Counted from the stretch's first letter, positions 8,831 through 18,555 are shown. The stretch: DNA of 64,000 nt from Clostridium moniliforme (GCF_017873235.1 NZ_JAGGJZ010000002.1:310001-374000); one strand, 5' to 3'. The notes: generated by a model from the sequence alone, not told the origin. Numbers and translations are program-made.

Positions 8831-10210
8831 ATGTTTATAGATCACGAGTTAATAAACGGAATTTTAGAAGAAACAAAAAATCCAAGTAAAGAGGAAGCAA
8901 GAGAAGTAATTGAAAAGGCAAAAAGAAGAGAAACTTTAAGTTATAAAGACATAGCAATACTTTTAGCTACAAAGGATAAAGAAGTTGAAAAAGAAATCTT
9001 TAAACTTGCTGGAGAGATTAAAGAAAGTATATATGGAAAGAGAATAGTTTTATTTGCACCTCTTTACATAAGTGATTATTGTGTAAATAATTGTATATAC
9101 TGTGGATATCACAAATGTAATAATTTTAAAAGAAAGAAATTAACTCAAGATGAAATTGCAGAAGAAGTTAGATTTTTAGAGAAGATGGGACATAAGAGAC
9201 TTGCATTAGAACTTGGAGAAGATCCAGAAAATGCACCAATTGAATATGTTGTAGATTCTTTAAAAACAATATATAACACTCAACAAGATAATGGTGAAAT
9301 TAGAAGAGTTAATGTAAATATAGCAGCAACAACAGAAGAAAATTATAAAAAGTTAAAGGATGTTGGAATAGGAACATATGTATTATTCCAAGAAACTTAC
9401 AATAAACCAATTTATGAAAAAGTACATCCAAATTCAATAAAAGGTGATTATGAATATCACTTAACATCTTTTGATAGAGCAATGGATGCTGGAATTGAAG
9501 ATGTTGGAGCTGGTGTTTTATTTGGACTTGCAGATCCAAGATTTGAAGTTTTAGGACTTATGATGCATAATGCTCATTTAGAAGAAAAATATGGAGTTGG
9601 ATTCCATACAATATCAGTTCCAAGACTTAGAAAAGCAAAGGGAGTTACAATGGAAGAATTCCCATATCTTTTAACAGATGAAATGTTTAAAAGAGTAGTT
9701 GCAGTTATTAGAATAGCAGTACCATTTACAGGTATGATAATTACTGAAAGAGAACCTGCTGAAATAAGAAGAGAGGCACTAAAATATGGTATATCTCAAA
9801 TTTCTTCAGGATCAAGTACAGTTGTTGGTGGTTATAAGAAGAGAGCATTAAATTTAAATGATGATGAGCAATTTAAATTATTTGATGCAGATTCATCAAT
9901 TCAAATAATAAAAGATTTATTAGAAGATGGTTATATACCAAGTTATTGTACTGCATGTTACAGAAAGGGTAGAACTGGAGATAGGTTTATGTCTCTTGCA
10001 AAGAGTGGAGAAATACAAAATGTATGTGAGCCTAACGCCATATCTACCCTTGTAGAATTCGCACTAGATTATGGAGATGAAGACCTTAAAGAAAAGGCAC
10101 TAAAAACAGCTGTTAAAATAGCTAGTGAAATTAAAAATGAAAAAACTAGAGCTATAACATTAAAAAATATTGAAAGATTAAAAAATGGAGAAAGAGATTT
10201 ATTTTTATAA
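8831..10210 (+). CDS. hydG: [FeFe]-hydrogenase maturase HydG, copy 1 (divergent)
   Basis: Radical SAM tyrosine lyase that cleaves tyrosine to supply the CO and cyanide ligands of the H-cluster. In 459 residues both cluster sites are complete: CX3CX2C (CVNNCIYC, near residue 83) and the HydG-specific C-terminal CX2CX22C (CTAC near residue 375, last Cys in NVCEPNA). A second, equally long copy follows 41 bases later. The two are alike along their whole length but diverge in the segment about residues 325-365: here it reads SSGSSTVVGGYKK and a weakly conserved QFKLFDAD, less like the canonical HydG segment than copy 2. AGGAGG precedes the ATG. Probably active or specialised; not a pseudogene. 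Confidence 0.9.
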   Translation: MFIDHELINGILEETKNPSKEEAREVIEKAKRRETLSYKDIAILLATKDKEVEKEIFKLAGEIKESIYGKRIVLFAPLYISDYCVNNCIYCGYHKCNNFKRKKLTQDEIAEEVRFLEKMGHKRLALELGEDPENAPIEYVVDSLKTIYNTQQDNGEIRRVNVNIAATTEENYKKLKDVGIGTYVLFQETYNKPIYEKVHPNSIKGDYEYHLTSFDRAMDAGIEDVGAGVLFGLADPRFEVLGLMMHNAHLEEKYGVGFHTISVPRLRKAKGVTMEEFPYLLTDEMFKRVVAVIRIAVPFTGMIITEREPAEIRREALKYGISQISSGSSTVVGGYKKRALNLNDDEQFKLFDADSSIQIIKDLLEDGYIPSYCTACYRKGRTGDRFMSLAKSGEIQNVCEPNAISTLVEFALDYGDEDLKEKALKTAVKIASEIKNEKTRAITLKNIERLKNGERDLFL

Positions 10211-10251
10211 TTAAAAAATCTTAATAACACTTTTGGAGGAGCAAATAAAGT

Positions 10252-11631
10252 ATGTTTATAAATCATGAATTAATTAATGAAATATTAGAAGAAACAAAAA
10301 ATCCAACTAAAGAAGAAGCAAGAGAAGTACTAAAAAAAGCAAAAAATAAAGAAAAATTAAGTTATAAAGATATAGCAATTCTTTTGTCAATAGAAGATAA
10401 GGATATTGAAAAAGAAATATATAACTTAGCTGGAGAGATAAAATTAAGCATATACGGAAAGAGAATAGTAATGTTTGCTCCTCTTTATGTAAGTGATTAT
10501 TGCGTAAATAACTGTGTTTACTGTGGTTATCAAAGATGCAACCCATTTAAAAGAAGAAAATTAACTCAAGAAGAAGTTGCACAGGAAGTTAGAATTTTAG
10601 AAAAGATGGGACATAAAAGACTTGCATTAGAACTTGGAGAAGATCCAGTAAATGCACCAATAGAATATGTTCTTGATTGTTTAAAAACAATTTATAGTAC
10701 TCAAAATGAAAATGGAGAAATTAGAAGAGTTAATGTGAATATTGCAGCAACTAAAGTTTCTGAATATAAAATGCTTAAAGAAGCAGGAATTGGAACTTAT
10801 ATATTATTCCAAGAAACTTATCATAAACCAACATATGATAAAATGCATCCAAAGTCATTAAAAAGTAGTTATGAATATCATTTAACAGCTTTTGATAGAG
10901 CTATGGAAGCTGGAATTGATGATGTTGGTGCTGGAGCTTTATTTGGCCTTTATGATCCTAAGTTTGAAGTTTTAGGACTTATGATGCATAATGCTCATTT
11001 AGAAGAAAAGTTTGGAGTTGGCTTTCATACAATTTCTGTTCCAAGACTTAGAAAGGCAAAGGGAGTTACAATGGAAAACTTTCCACATCTTTTAACAGAT
11101 GAAATGTTTAAAAGAGTAGTTGCAGTTCTTAGAATAGCAGTTCCATTTACAGGAATAATACTTTCAACAAGAGAAAGTGCTGATATGAGAAGAGAAGTAC
11201 TAAGATATGGAGTATCACAAGTTTCAGCAGGATCAAGTACAGGAGTTGGTGGCTATAAGGAAAGAGAAGAAAAAGGTCATGATGATAAGCAATTTGAAAC
11301 ATCAGATGAAAGAACACCACTTGAAATTATTAAAGAATTGTTAGATGATGGATATATACCAAGCTATTGTACAGCTTGTTATAGAAAAGGAAGAACTGGT
11401 GACAGATTTATGTCTCTTGCAAAGAGTGGAGAGATACAAAATGTATGTGAGCCTAATGCTATAACAACACTTGTAGAATATGCCTTAGATTATGGTGATG
11501 AAGAATTTAAGGAAAAGGCTTTAAAAACTGCCCAAAAGGTTGCAAATGAAATTTCTAATGAAAAAACAAAAAATATAGTTTTAAATAACATTAAAAAACT
11601 AAAGGAAGGCAAAAGAGACCTTTTCCTATAA
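10252..11631 (+). CDS. hydG: [FeFe]-hydrogenase maturase HydG, copy 2 (canonical)
   Basis: Second HydG of the tandem pair, also 459 residues and with both iron-sulfur motifs intact: CVNNCVYC near residue 83 and CTAC with the distal Cys of NVCEPNA. The variable stretch here, SAGSSTGVGGYKE followed by DKQFETSDERTP, is closer to the canonical HydG sequence than copy 1. The ribosome site TGGAGGAG lies 10 bases before the ATG. HydF follows after 15 bases. The pair likely arose by tandem duplication and has drifted enough that homologous recombination would be limited. Confidence 0.92.
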   Translation: MFINHELINEILEETKNPTKEEAREVLKKAKNKEKLSYKDIAILLSIEDKDIEKEIYNLAGEIKLSIYGKRIVMFAPLYVSDYCVNNCVYCGYQRCNPFKRRKLTQEEVAQEVRILEKMGHKRLALELGEDPVNAPIEYVLDCLKTIYSTQNENGEIRRVNVNIAATKVSEYKMLKEAGIGTYILFQETYHKPTYDKMHPKSLKSSYEYHLTAFDRAMEAGIDDVGAGALFGLYDPKFEVLGLMMHNAHLEEKFGVGFHTISVPRLRKAKGVTMENFPHLLTDEMFKRVVAVLRIAVPFTGIILSTRESADMRREVLRYGVSQVSAGSSTGVGGYKEREEKGHDDKQFETSDERTPLEIIKELLDDGYIPSYCTACYRKGRTGDRFMSLAKSGEIQNVCEPNAITTLVEYALDYGDEEFKEKALKTAQKVANEISNEKTKNIVLNNIKKLKEGKRDLFL

Positions 11632-11646
11632 TAGGAGATGAAATTT

Positions 11647-12834
11647 ATGAATAATACACCTAATGCAAATAGAAAGCATATTGCTATTTTTGGTAATACA
11701 AATAGTGGTAAATCTTCATTAATGAACAAGATACTTGGACAAGAAATGTCTTTAGTATCTGAGGTTATGGGAACAACAACTGATCCAGTACAAAAAGCTA
11801 TGGAACTTATTCCAGTTGGTCCTATTCTTTTAATAGATACTGCAGGACTTGAAGACACATCAGAACTTGGAACTCTTAGAATTAAAAAGACTATGGAAGT
11901 TCTAAAAAAGACAGATGTTGCAGTTTTTGTTCTTGATGCATCAAGTCCAGATTTTGAATCATTTAATAAATGGAAAATTGAAGCTTTAAGATATAATATT
12001 CCATTTATTATTGTTGCAAATAAAGCAGAAGTTGCAAATAAAGAAATTGTTGAAACTTTAAAAGATAAGTATGAAGATGTTATTTGTACATCAACTGTTA
12101 CTAATACAGGAATAGAAGAATTAAAGAAAAATTTAGTTGAAATTTTAGAAAAAGAAGAAGATGAAAAATCTTTAATTGGAGATTTAGTTCCTTATAATGG
12201 AAAGGTAGTATTAGTAGTTCCAGTTGATTCAGAGGCTCCAAAAGGAAGGCTTATACTTCCACAAGTTCAACTTATAAGAGATTGTTTAGATAATGGAATT
12301 AAAAGTTATGTTGTAAGAGACACAGAACTTGAAGGTGCTTTAAAAGATTTAAAAGATATAGATTTAGTAATTACAGATTCACAAGCCTTTAAAAGAGTAA
12401 GTGAAATAGTACCTAAAGATATTAAACTTACAAGCTTTTCAATTCTTTTTGCAAGACAAAAGGGAGATTTAAATAAATTTATTGAAGGTGTTAATAAAAT
12501 AAGAAATTTAAAACCTAATGATAATATTTTAATTTCAGAAAGTTGTACACATAATGTTTCTCATGAAGATATAGGAAGAGTTAAAATTCCAAAGCTTTTA
12601 GAAAAGTATGTTGGAGGAAAACTTAATTTTACTTTTAGAGTAGGTCATGATTTCCCAGAAAATATAGAAAAATATGATTTAATAATTCATTGTGGAGCTT
12701 GCATGATTAATAGAAAAACAGTTTTAAATAGAGTTAAACAATGTTATGAAAAGGAAGTTCCAATAACTAACTATGGAGTTGTACTTGCATTTTTAACTGG
12801 AATATTAGATAGGTCCACAAACAATTTAATATAG
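11647..12834 (+). CDS. hydF: [FeFe]-hydrogenase maturation GTPase HydF
   Basis: Scaffold GTPase on which the H-cluster diiron unit is assembled and from which it is transferred to the hydrogenase. The GTPase domain shows the P-loop GNTNSGKSS (near residue 16), DTAG and NKAE; the C-terminal domain has the iron-sulfur ligands CTH and HCGAC separated by about 50 residues. ATG 11647 (395 residues) is chosen because AGGAG sits 9 bases upstream; the ATG at 11638 overlaps that site. Last gene of the maturation operon. The catalytic hydrogenase itself is not in this window. Confidence 0.93.
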   Translation: MNNTPNANRKHIAIFGNTNSGKSSLMNKILGQEMSLVSEVMGTTTDPVQKAMELIPVGPILLIDTAGLEDTSELGTLRIKKTMEVLKKTDVAVFVLDASSPDFESFNKWKIEALRYNIPFIIVANKAEVANKEIVETLKDKYEDVICTSTVTNTGIEELKKNLVEILEKEEDEKSLIGDLVPYNGKVVLVVPVDSEAPKGRLILPQVQLIRDCLDNGIKSYVVRDTELEGALKDLKDIDLVITDSQAFKRVSEIVPKDIKLTSFSILFARQKGDLNKFIEGVNKIRNLKPNDNILISESCTHNVSHEDIGRVKIPKLLEKYVGGKLNFTFRVGHDFPENIEKYDLIIHCGACMINRKTVLNRVKQCYEKEVPITNYGVVLAFLTGILDRSTNNLI

Positions 12835-12923
12835 AAGATATCTATATAATTAAGTAAGTTTTAATAGTTATCTAAAACAAAAATTTACTTAAATTATAGA
12901 TTAAAATATAAAAATAATTAAAA

Positions 12924-12952
12924 AAAGTAATCTTTTAAGATTGCTTTTTTTG
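12924..12952 (+). terminator. Terminator of the hyd maturation operon
   Basis: AGTAATCTT pairs with AAGATTGCT (tight loop), followed by T7. Confidence 0.75.
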
Positions 12953-13012
12953 TTTATGAATAAAAATTTATGGTATAGTAAATAAGTAAAATAAAAAGTA
13001 ATGGAGAAAAAT

Positions 13013-14443
13013 ATGAAAAACGAATTTGAAAAGTATAATTTAAGTAAAGAAATAATTAACTCATTAAATGATTTAGGATATATTAAACCAAGTGAAGTTC
13101 AGAAACTTGTAATTAAGGAAGCATTATTTAATAAAGATTTAATTGTTAAAGCACAAACTGGTAGTGGTAAAACAGCAGCCTTTGGTATTCCTTTATGTGA
13201 AAAGATAGATTGGGAAGAAAATATTCCACAGGTTCTTATACTTGCACCAACTAGAGAACTTGCAATGCAAATAAAAGATGACATCACAAACATTGGAAGA
13301 TATAAAAGGATTAAAGTTGTATCTTTAGTTGGAAAGGAATCTTTTAAAGATCAAGAAAGAAGCTTAAAGGGAAAAGTTCACATAGTTGTTGGAACTCCAG
13401 GAAGAGTATTAGATCATTTAGATAATGGAAATTTAAATGGTAAAGCTTTTAAATATTTAGTTATAGATGAAGCGGATGAAATGTTTAATATGGGATTTAT
13501 AGGTCAAGTTGAAGGAGTTTGTAGAAGAGTAACTAGAAAGAGAGTTACAATGCTTTTTTCAGCAACTATGCCAGAGAAAATTAATGAATTAACAAAAAAA
13601 CATATGGACAGACCAGTAGTAATTAAAGTTAAAGAAGAAAGTTTAATTACAGATAGAATAACTCATGGATTAATTAAAGTTTCTCAAAAGGATAAATTTG
13701 AAAAGGTTAATGAAATATTATTAAAGGAAGGGCCGGAAACTGCAATAATGTTTTGTAGGACAAAAGAGAATGTAGAAAATTATTTTAATTATTTTAAAGA
13801 TAAAGGATATTCAGTAGATAAAATTCATGGCGATATGCTTCAAAAGGATAGAACTAAAAAAATGAATGAATTTAAGGAAGGAAAATTTAGAATTCTTATA
13901 GCTACTGATATTGCAGCAAGAGGAATTGATGTTCATAATATTACTCATGTAATAAATATTGATATTCCAGTTGAAAAGGAAAGTTATGTACACAGAATAG
14001 GAAGAACAGGAAGAGCAGGAACAAAGGGTAAATCAATAACATTAATGACACCTTATGAAGATAAATATTTAGATAGAATTGAAGAATATATTGGATTTAA
14101 AATAGAAGATTATAAAGAAGATAACAAAGAATTTAATAAAGAAGAGAGAATAAAATTATTAAAAAGCAAACCTACAATTAAAAAACAAACTAAAAAAATT
14201 ACAAAAAATATAACTAAACTATATTTAAATGGTGGAAAGAAAAAGAAAATAAGAGTTATTGATATTGTTGGAACTATAATGAGTATTGATGGTATAGAAA
14301 AAGAAGATATAGGTATTATTGAAGTTAATGATACAGGTTCAACTGTTGAAATACTTAATAATAAAGGTAAAAAAGTTTTAAAGGAATTAAAAGAAAAAAC
14401 AATAAAAGGTAAAAAGCTTAGAGTTGAAATAGCAAAAAAATAA
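13013..14443 (+). CDS. dbpA: DEAD-box RNA helicase of the DbpA/YxiN type
   Basis: ATP-dependent RNA helicase acting in ribosome assembly or cold adaptation. Two RecA-like domains carry all motifs in order: AQTGSGKT, PTRELA, TPGRVLD, DEAD, SAT, ATDIAARGID and HRIGRTGRAG. The last 75 residues form the small DbpA-type RNA-binding domain, which in E. coli DbpA and B. subtilis YxiN recognises hairpin 92 of 23S rRNA; the linker before it is lysine rich. The start at 13013 (476 residues) is favoured by GGAG six bases upstream; the ATG at 13001 contributes that site itself. Monocistronic with its own terminator. Confidence 0.92.
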   Translation: MKNEFEKYNLSKEIINSLNDLGYIKPSEVQKLVIKEALFNKDLIVKAQTGSGKTAAFGIPLCEKIDWEENIPQVLILAPTRELAMQIKDDITNIGRYKRIKVVSLVGKESFKDQERSLKGKVHIVVGTPGRVLDHLDNGNLNGKAFKYLVIDEADEMFNMGFIGQVEGVCRRVTRKRVTMLFSATMPEKINELTKKHMDRPVVIKVKEESLITDRITHGLIKVSQKDKFEKVNEILLKEGPETAIMFCRTKENVENYFNYFKDKGYSVDKIHGDMLQKDRTKKMNEFKEGKFRILIATDIAARGIDVHNITHVINIDIPVEKESYVHRIGRTGRAGTKGKSITLMTPYEDKYLDRIEEYIGFKIEDYKEDNKEFNKEERIKLLKSKPTIKKQTKKITKNITKLYLNGGKKKKIRVIDIVGTIMSIDGIEKEDIGIIEVNDTGSTVEILNNKGKKVLKELKEKTIKGKKLRVEIAKK

Positions 14444-14445
14444 TA

Positions 14446-14488
14446 AAAAAGCTATAGAAATAAATTTTTATATTTCTATAGCTTTTTC
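14446..14488 (+). terminator. Terminator after DEAD-box helicase
   Basis: GCTATAGAAA (14451-14460) pairs with TTTCTATAGC (14473-14482), followed by TTTTT. Confidence 0.88.
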
Positions 14489-14651
14489 TATAATTTTTAA
14501 AGTTTTCTAAATATAAAAATATTAAATAAAAATTGGAATATTTTATCATATTAATAATTATTATAAAATATATAGAGTCTTGGTTATAGTATCAAAAATA
14601 TAAAAATATATTAATAGGAGTATTTTGTAAATATTATATGGAGGTATCACT

Positions 14652-15758
14652 TTGAAAGTTAAGTTAAAAGTTCCTACAGAAGTATTATTTGGGGAAGATA
14701 TAATAAAAAGTAATTATAATAAATTAAGTAACTTAGGGCAAACAGCCTTAATTGTAACTGGAAAAAAATCAGCTAAATTAAATGGGGCATTAAGTGATGT
14801 TCTGTTTGCATTAGATAATGAAAATAAGGATTATTATATTTTTGATAAAATCGAGGAAAATCCATCTTTAGAAACAATTGAAATTGGTGGAAAACTAGGA
14901 AGAAAAGTGAAGGCTGATTTTGTAATAGGTATAGGAGGCGGTTCTGCTTTAGATGCTGCTAAAGTAATATCATTATTTATTAAAAATTCTAATATAGATA
15001 AAAAGAGTATTTTTAATGAAAATAATCTTATAGGTGTTCCAGTTGTTGCAATACCAACTACGGCAGGAACAGGAAGTGAAGTTACTCAATATGCAATTGT
15101 TACAGATCATTCTATAAAGAAAAAAAAGAATTTAGGGCAAAGTATATATCCTAAAGTTGCCTTTATAGATTATAAATATACTAATAAACTAAACTTAGAA
15201 GTAACAAGAAATACAGCAATGGATGCTTTTTCTCATATAGTTGAAGGATATTTAAATAGTAATTCAACTGATTATACAGATAACCTTTCACATGAAGGAT
15301 TAAAAATATGGGGAGAAACTTTAGATAGTCTTTTAAAAGGAAATATTACTAAAAAAGATAGAGAAAATCTTATGATGGCATCTACCTTAGGAGGAGTAAT
15401 AATAGCTCATAATGGTACCTCTATTCCTCATGGAATGGGATATCCACTTACTTATAATAAAGGAGTTCCTCATGGATTAGCAAATAGTTGTTTGTTTTGT
15501 GAGTATTTAGATTTATTTAAAGATAGAAAAAAGGTTAATAATATAATAAACATATTAGGTTTTTCATCACTTAAAGATTTAAAAAAAGCAATAAATAGGT
15601 TAATAGAAAATAATATATCAATTACAGAAGAAGAAGCTAAGGAGTATACAGAAGAAATTTGGAGTAACAAAGAGAAATTAAAAAATCATCCAGAAGATAT
15701 AAGTTATAATGATTTATATAATATATATTATAAAAGCTTAGTAGTAAATAATTTATAA
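14652..15758 (+). CDS. Iron-containing alcohol dehydrogenase
   Basis: NAD(P)-dependent, Fe(II)-type alcohol dehydrogenase of 368 residues. The nucleotide-binding GIGGGSALDAAK (near residue 95) and PTTAGTGSEVTQ lie in the N-terminal Rossmann-like half. Metal ligands lie in the helical half: Asp and His of MDAFSH, His of PHGMGYP and His of VPHGLAN. The start is TTG with GGAGG seven bases upstream. It stands alone, so the substrate (a fermentation aldehyde such as butanal or propanal, or a diol) cannot be told; many clostridial paralogues exist. Fully intact. Confidence 0.9.
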   Translation: MKVKLKVPTEVLFGEDIIKSNYNKLSNLGQTALIVTGKKSAKLNGALSDVLFALDNENKDYYIFDKIEENPSLETIEIGGKLGRKVKADFVIGIGGGSALDAAKVISLFIKNSNIDKKSIFNENNLIGVPVVAIPTTAGTGSEVTQYAIVTDHSIKKKKNLGQSIYPKVAFIDYKYTNKLNLEVTRNTAMDAFSHIVEGYLNSNSTDYTDNLSHEGLKIWGETLDSLLKGNITKKDRENLMMASTLGGVIIAHNGTSIPHGMGYPLTYNKGVPHGLANSCLFCEYLDLFKDRKKVNNIINILGFSSLKDLKKAINRLIENNISITEEEAKEYTEEIWSNKEKLKNHPEDISYNDLYNIYYKSLVVNNL

Positions 15759-15836
15759 TAAATAATTATTATTATGATATAATCAAAATATAAAGTTAAT
15801 ATTTATTATTTTAAATTTTGGAAAAGGAGATAATTA

Positions 15837-16253
15837 ATGAACTATATTTTAAAATATGAAGATAAAGAATATAATTTGAATAAAGAAAATCTTATAGAAA
15901 TAATTAATGATGAAGAAAATAAATTAGAAGGAATAGAAATAGAAGAAATTTTAAGATTACTAAATGAAGGAGAGAATGTTTCATTTGAAAAGGCATATTA
16001 TGATACTCCATGTGAGGAATGTAATAGTAATTTTAAAGAGAAAAAGAGCATTAGTGAGTATCTAGAATATTACTTTTATATTTACAGTAAAGATGGTAAG
16101 TATGTAATAAGTAATATTTCTAAGGAGTATGAAAATTTAACCTTTAATAGATTAAAGTTAGAAGGTAAAGTAGATGATAGTTATATAGTTACAGTTATAG
16201 TTTGTGCAAACTGCTTTAAATATTTAGTACAAATAGAAGAACTATTAGTTTAG
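15837..16253 (+). CDS. Small clostridial protein with two Cys-x-x-Cys pairs (DUF3785-like)
   Basis: A 138-residue acidic cytosolic protein. Two cysteine pairs, CEEC (near residue 60) and CANC (near residue 122), suggest a shared structural zinc site. From memory it resembles the clostridial DUF3785 family, whose function is unknown; I have not been able to verify that. AAAGGAG precedes the ATG. It is followed by a strong bidirectional terminator and is convergent with the YtaF-like gene. Confidence 0.7.
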   Translation: MNYILKYEDKEYNLNKENLIEIINDEENKLEGIEIEEILRLLNEGENVSFEKAYYDTPCEECNSNFKEKKSISEYLEYYFYIYSKDGKYVISNISKEYENLTFNRLKLEGKVDDSYIVTVIVCANCFKYLVQIEELLV

Positions 16254-16256
16254 AAT

Positions 16257-16306
16257 AAAAAGTTATCTTAATGAACTTTATTTAGTTCAAAAAGATAACT
16301 TTTTAT
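16257..16306. terminator. Bidirectional terminator with stacked hairpins
   Basis: Outer stem AAAAAGTTATCTT / AAGATAACTTTTT encloses a second stem TGAAC / GTTCA. Runs of A and T on either side let it serve both convergent genes. Confidence 0.88.
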
Positions 16307-16308
16307 TT

Positions 16309-16929
16309 TTAGAGTTTTAAAAATGCAATTAATAATAAGCATATTCCAGAAATCCAAGATAAATTACTATTAGAATTTGATGGTAAAAATTTTTCGCCTA
16401 AATAAGATCCAATTTTAATGGAAAGTATTCCGAAAATAAAGCAAAAAAGTATCATAAATAAAGAATTTATATTAATAAAGCTAGCTCCAAACCCTACAGC
16501 AAGACTATCTAAAGAAAGAGCTATAGCTAAATAAATGGATTCTTTTAATGATATATTCTTTGATTTATCAAAGTCTGCTTTAGTTTCATCTATATATACT
16601 TGAAAGACAAGTTTAAAATCAAATAATTTAATAGTTAAAGGTATTTTGAGTTTGGAAAATTTACTCATATATTTTTTTAAGAAACCTTCAAATAATTTAT
16701 ATATACCTAAAGATGTAAATATGAAAAAACTTATATATTTGGGCAAATAGGCAGGTAAAATTACTTCTAGATAATTTCCTAGAATTAAAGATGTTGCTAA
16801 TATTAAACATGATACTATATTCATTATGATTATATATATATTAGGAATTTTTATTTTATTTGCACTGTAAGAGATACTTGCAACAAATGAATCTATTACA
16901 AGGGAAAAAACTAATATTAAAGCTTCCAT
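16309..16929 (-). CDS. ytaF: YtaF-like membrane protein (MntP/YtaF superfamily)
   Basis: A 206-residue, six-segment membrane protein. The two half-repeats each carry an acidic motif in the membrane, DSFVAS near residue 13 and LALSLDSLAVGFGAS near residue 135. That pattern is shared by MntP manganese exporters and by the sporulation membrane protein YtaF; the long cytosolic loop between repeats (about 90-125) and the sequence fit YtaF better. GAGGTGA lies 6 bases upstream of the ATG. Transport of a divalent cation is inferred from the relation to MntP; the sporulation role is known only by expression in Bacillus. Confidence 0.82.
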   Translation of the reverse strand: MEALILVFSLVIDSFVASISYSANKIKIPNIYIIIMNIVSCLILATSLILGNYLEVILPAYLPKYISFFIFTSLGIYKLFEGFLKKYMSKFSKLKIPLTIKLFDFKLVFQVYIDETKADFDKSKNISLKESIYLAIALSLDSLAVGFGASFININSLFMILFCFIFGILSIKIGSYLGEKFLPSNSNSNLSWISGICLLLIAFLKL

Positions 16930-17118
16930 AAAGTCACCTCAAAATCTTTGTTATATTATTTTATGACAAATATATACAAAAGTGATGAAGTTATAAAAGA
17001 TTTTTTATTATAAAAATTATAATATTAATATAAAATAAAAAATACAAATCACAATAAAGTTTTAATAGTTATATATTATAATTTGTTTTATAATAAAGAA
17101 AAATGAAAGGGAAAAGGA

Positions 17119-17673
17119 ATGTTTAGTGTAGATTATATAGTAAATTTATTAAGTAGTTATGGTGAGTTTGCAATAATTATAAGTATAATTTTAAGTATTA
17201 TTATTTCTATATTGGGAATTGTACCTTCAGTTTTTGTAACTGGTGGAAATATACTTTTCTTTGGTCCAATAGGTGGTTTTTTAATTTCTCTTTTTGGAGA
17301 AGTATTTGGAGGTTGGATTACTTTTAAGTTATATAGAAAGGGTTTTAAAAAAGGATTTGATAATATTACTGAAAAACATAGTCTTTTAAAAAAGATATCT
17401 AAAAGTAAAGGAAATGAGGCTGCTTTTTTAATACTTCAAGGAAGAATTATTCCCTTTATACCTTCAGGTTTTGTAACATTAGCTGCATCACTTGGAGAAA
17501 TAGATGATTTAAGGTATACAATAGCAACATTAATTGGAAAAATTCCATCTATATTATTAGAAGTTTTTATTAGTTATGGAATTATAGCCCAGGGGAAAAT
17601 TGCTATTGAAATTATATTTACTTTTTTAGGTGTATATTTTATTTACAAAACTATTAAAAAAATTAAAGTATGA
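17119..17673 (+). CDS. VTT-domain (DedA/TVP38-like) membrane protein
   Basis: A 184-residue protein with a VTT (formerly SNARE-associated) domain. The FGPIGGFLISLFGEVFGGWITFKLYRKG segment begins near residue 51, and the re-entrant motif RIIPFIPSGFVTLAASLGEI lies at about 114-133. Members of the wider DedA group flip membrane lipids, and some (UptA) recycle undecaprenyl phosphate. The ATG has GGGAAAAGGA upstream. The next gene starts 49 bases later on the same strand. Which lipid it handles is unknown. Confidence 0.8.
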   Translation: MFSVDYIVNLLSSYGEFAIIISIILSIIISILGIVPSVFVTGGNILFFGPIGGFLISLFGEVFGGWITFKLYRKGFKKGFDNITEKHSLLKKISKSKGNEAAFLILQGRIIPFIPSGFVTLAASLGEIDDLRYTIATLIGKIPSILLEVFISYGIIAQGKIAIEIIFTFLGVYFIYKTIKKIKV

Positions 17674-17722
17674 TATAATTAGAATACTTGAAATTTAGCA
17701 ATAAGGTTAGGAGAGAAATTAA

Positions 17723-18538
17723 ATGTACAAATTAATAGCATTAGATATGGATGGAACTCTTTTAAATTCAGATAAAAAAGTATCAGAAAAAAATAAAGAA
17801 GCTTTAAAAAAGGCAAAAGAACTTGGAGTTTATGTTGTATTAGCTTCAGGTAGACCAATAGATGGACTATTAAAATATTTAGAAGAATTAGATCTTTTAG
17901 GAGAAGATGATTACGTACTTAGCTATAATGGATGTTTAGTACAAAAAACTAAAAATAAAGATGTTGTTTGTAGTTCTACCATTAAAGGAAAAGATATAAA
18001 ATATTTAAAAAATATAGCAGATAATTTAAATGTAAATATACATGCTTTTTCAAAGGAGAAGGGACTTATTACTCCTAAAAATAGTAAATATACTGCTTAT
18101 GAAGCTCATCATAATAATATGGAAGTTCATATAAATGATTTTAAAAATATAGATGATAATGAAGATATAATGAAAGCAATGATGATTGATGAACCAGAAA
18201 TATTAGATGAGGGAATAAAGAAATTACCAAAAGAAGTATATGAAAAATATAGTGTAGCCAAGAGTGCACCATTTTTCTTAGAGTTTTTTAATAAAAAAGC
18301 AAACAAAGGTGAAGGTTTAAAACTTTTAGCAGAATATTTAGGAATTAAAAAAGAAGAAATAATTGCAGCAGGAGATGAAATGAATGATTTTCCAATGATT
18401 CAATATGCAGGTCTTGGAGTTGCTATGGGAAATGCTTGTAATGAAATTAAAAAAATTGCAAATTATACAACTGATACAAATGATAATGATGGAATAGCTA
18501 AAGTTGTAGAAGAATTTATAATTAAAGAAAGAATTTAG
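17723..18538 (+). CDS. Cof-type HAD phosphatase
   Basis: A 271-residue haloacid-dehalogenase phosphatase with a type IIB cap. Motif I is DMDGTLLNS at the N-terminus, motif II is ASGR, motif III uses the Lys of NKGEG, and motif IV is GDEMNDFPM. These enzymes hydrolyse sugar phosphates, flavin mononucleotide or pyridoxal phosphate; the specific substrate is not evident. AGGAGAG precedes the ATG. Paralogous to the Cof enzyme encoded at 39748-40617. Confidence 0.9.
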   Translation: MYKLIALDMDGTLLNSDKKVSEKNKEALKKAKELGVYVVLASGRPIDGLLKYLEELDLLGEDDYVLSYNGCLVQKTKNKDVVCSSTIKGKDIKYLKNIADNLNVNIHAFSKEKGLITPKNSKYTAYEAHHNNMEVHINDFKNIDDNEDIMKAMMIDEPEILDEGIKKLPKEVYEKYSVAKSAPFFLEFFNKKANKGEGLKLLAEYLGIKKEEIIAAGDEMNDFPMIQYAGLGVAMGNACNEIKKIANYTTDTNDNDGIAKVVEEFIIKERI

Positions 18539-18555
18539 TGATAGTAAAATAAGTT

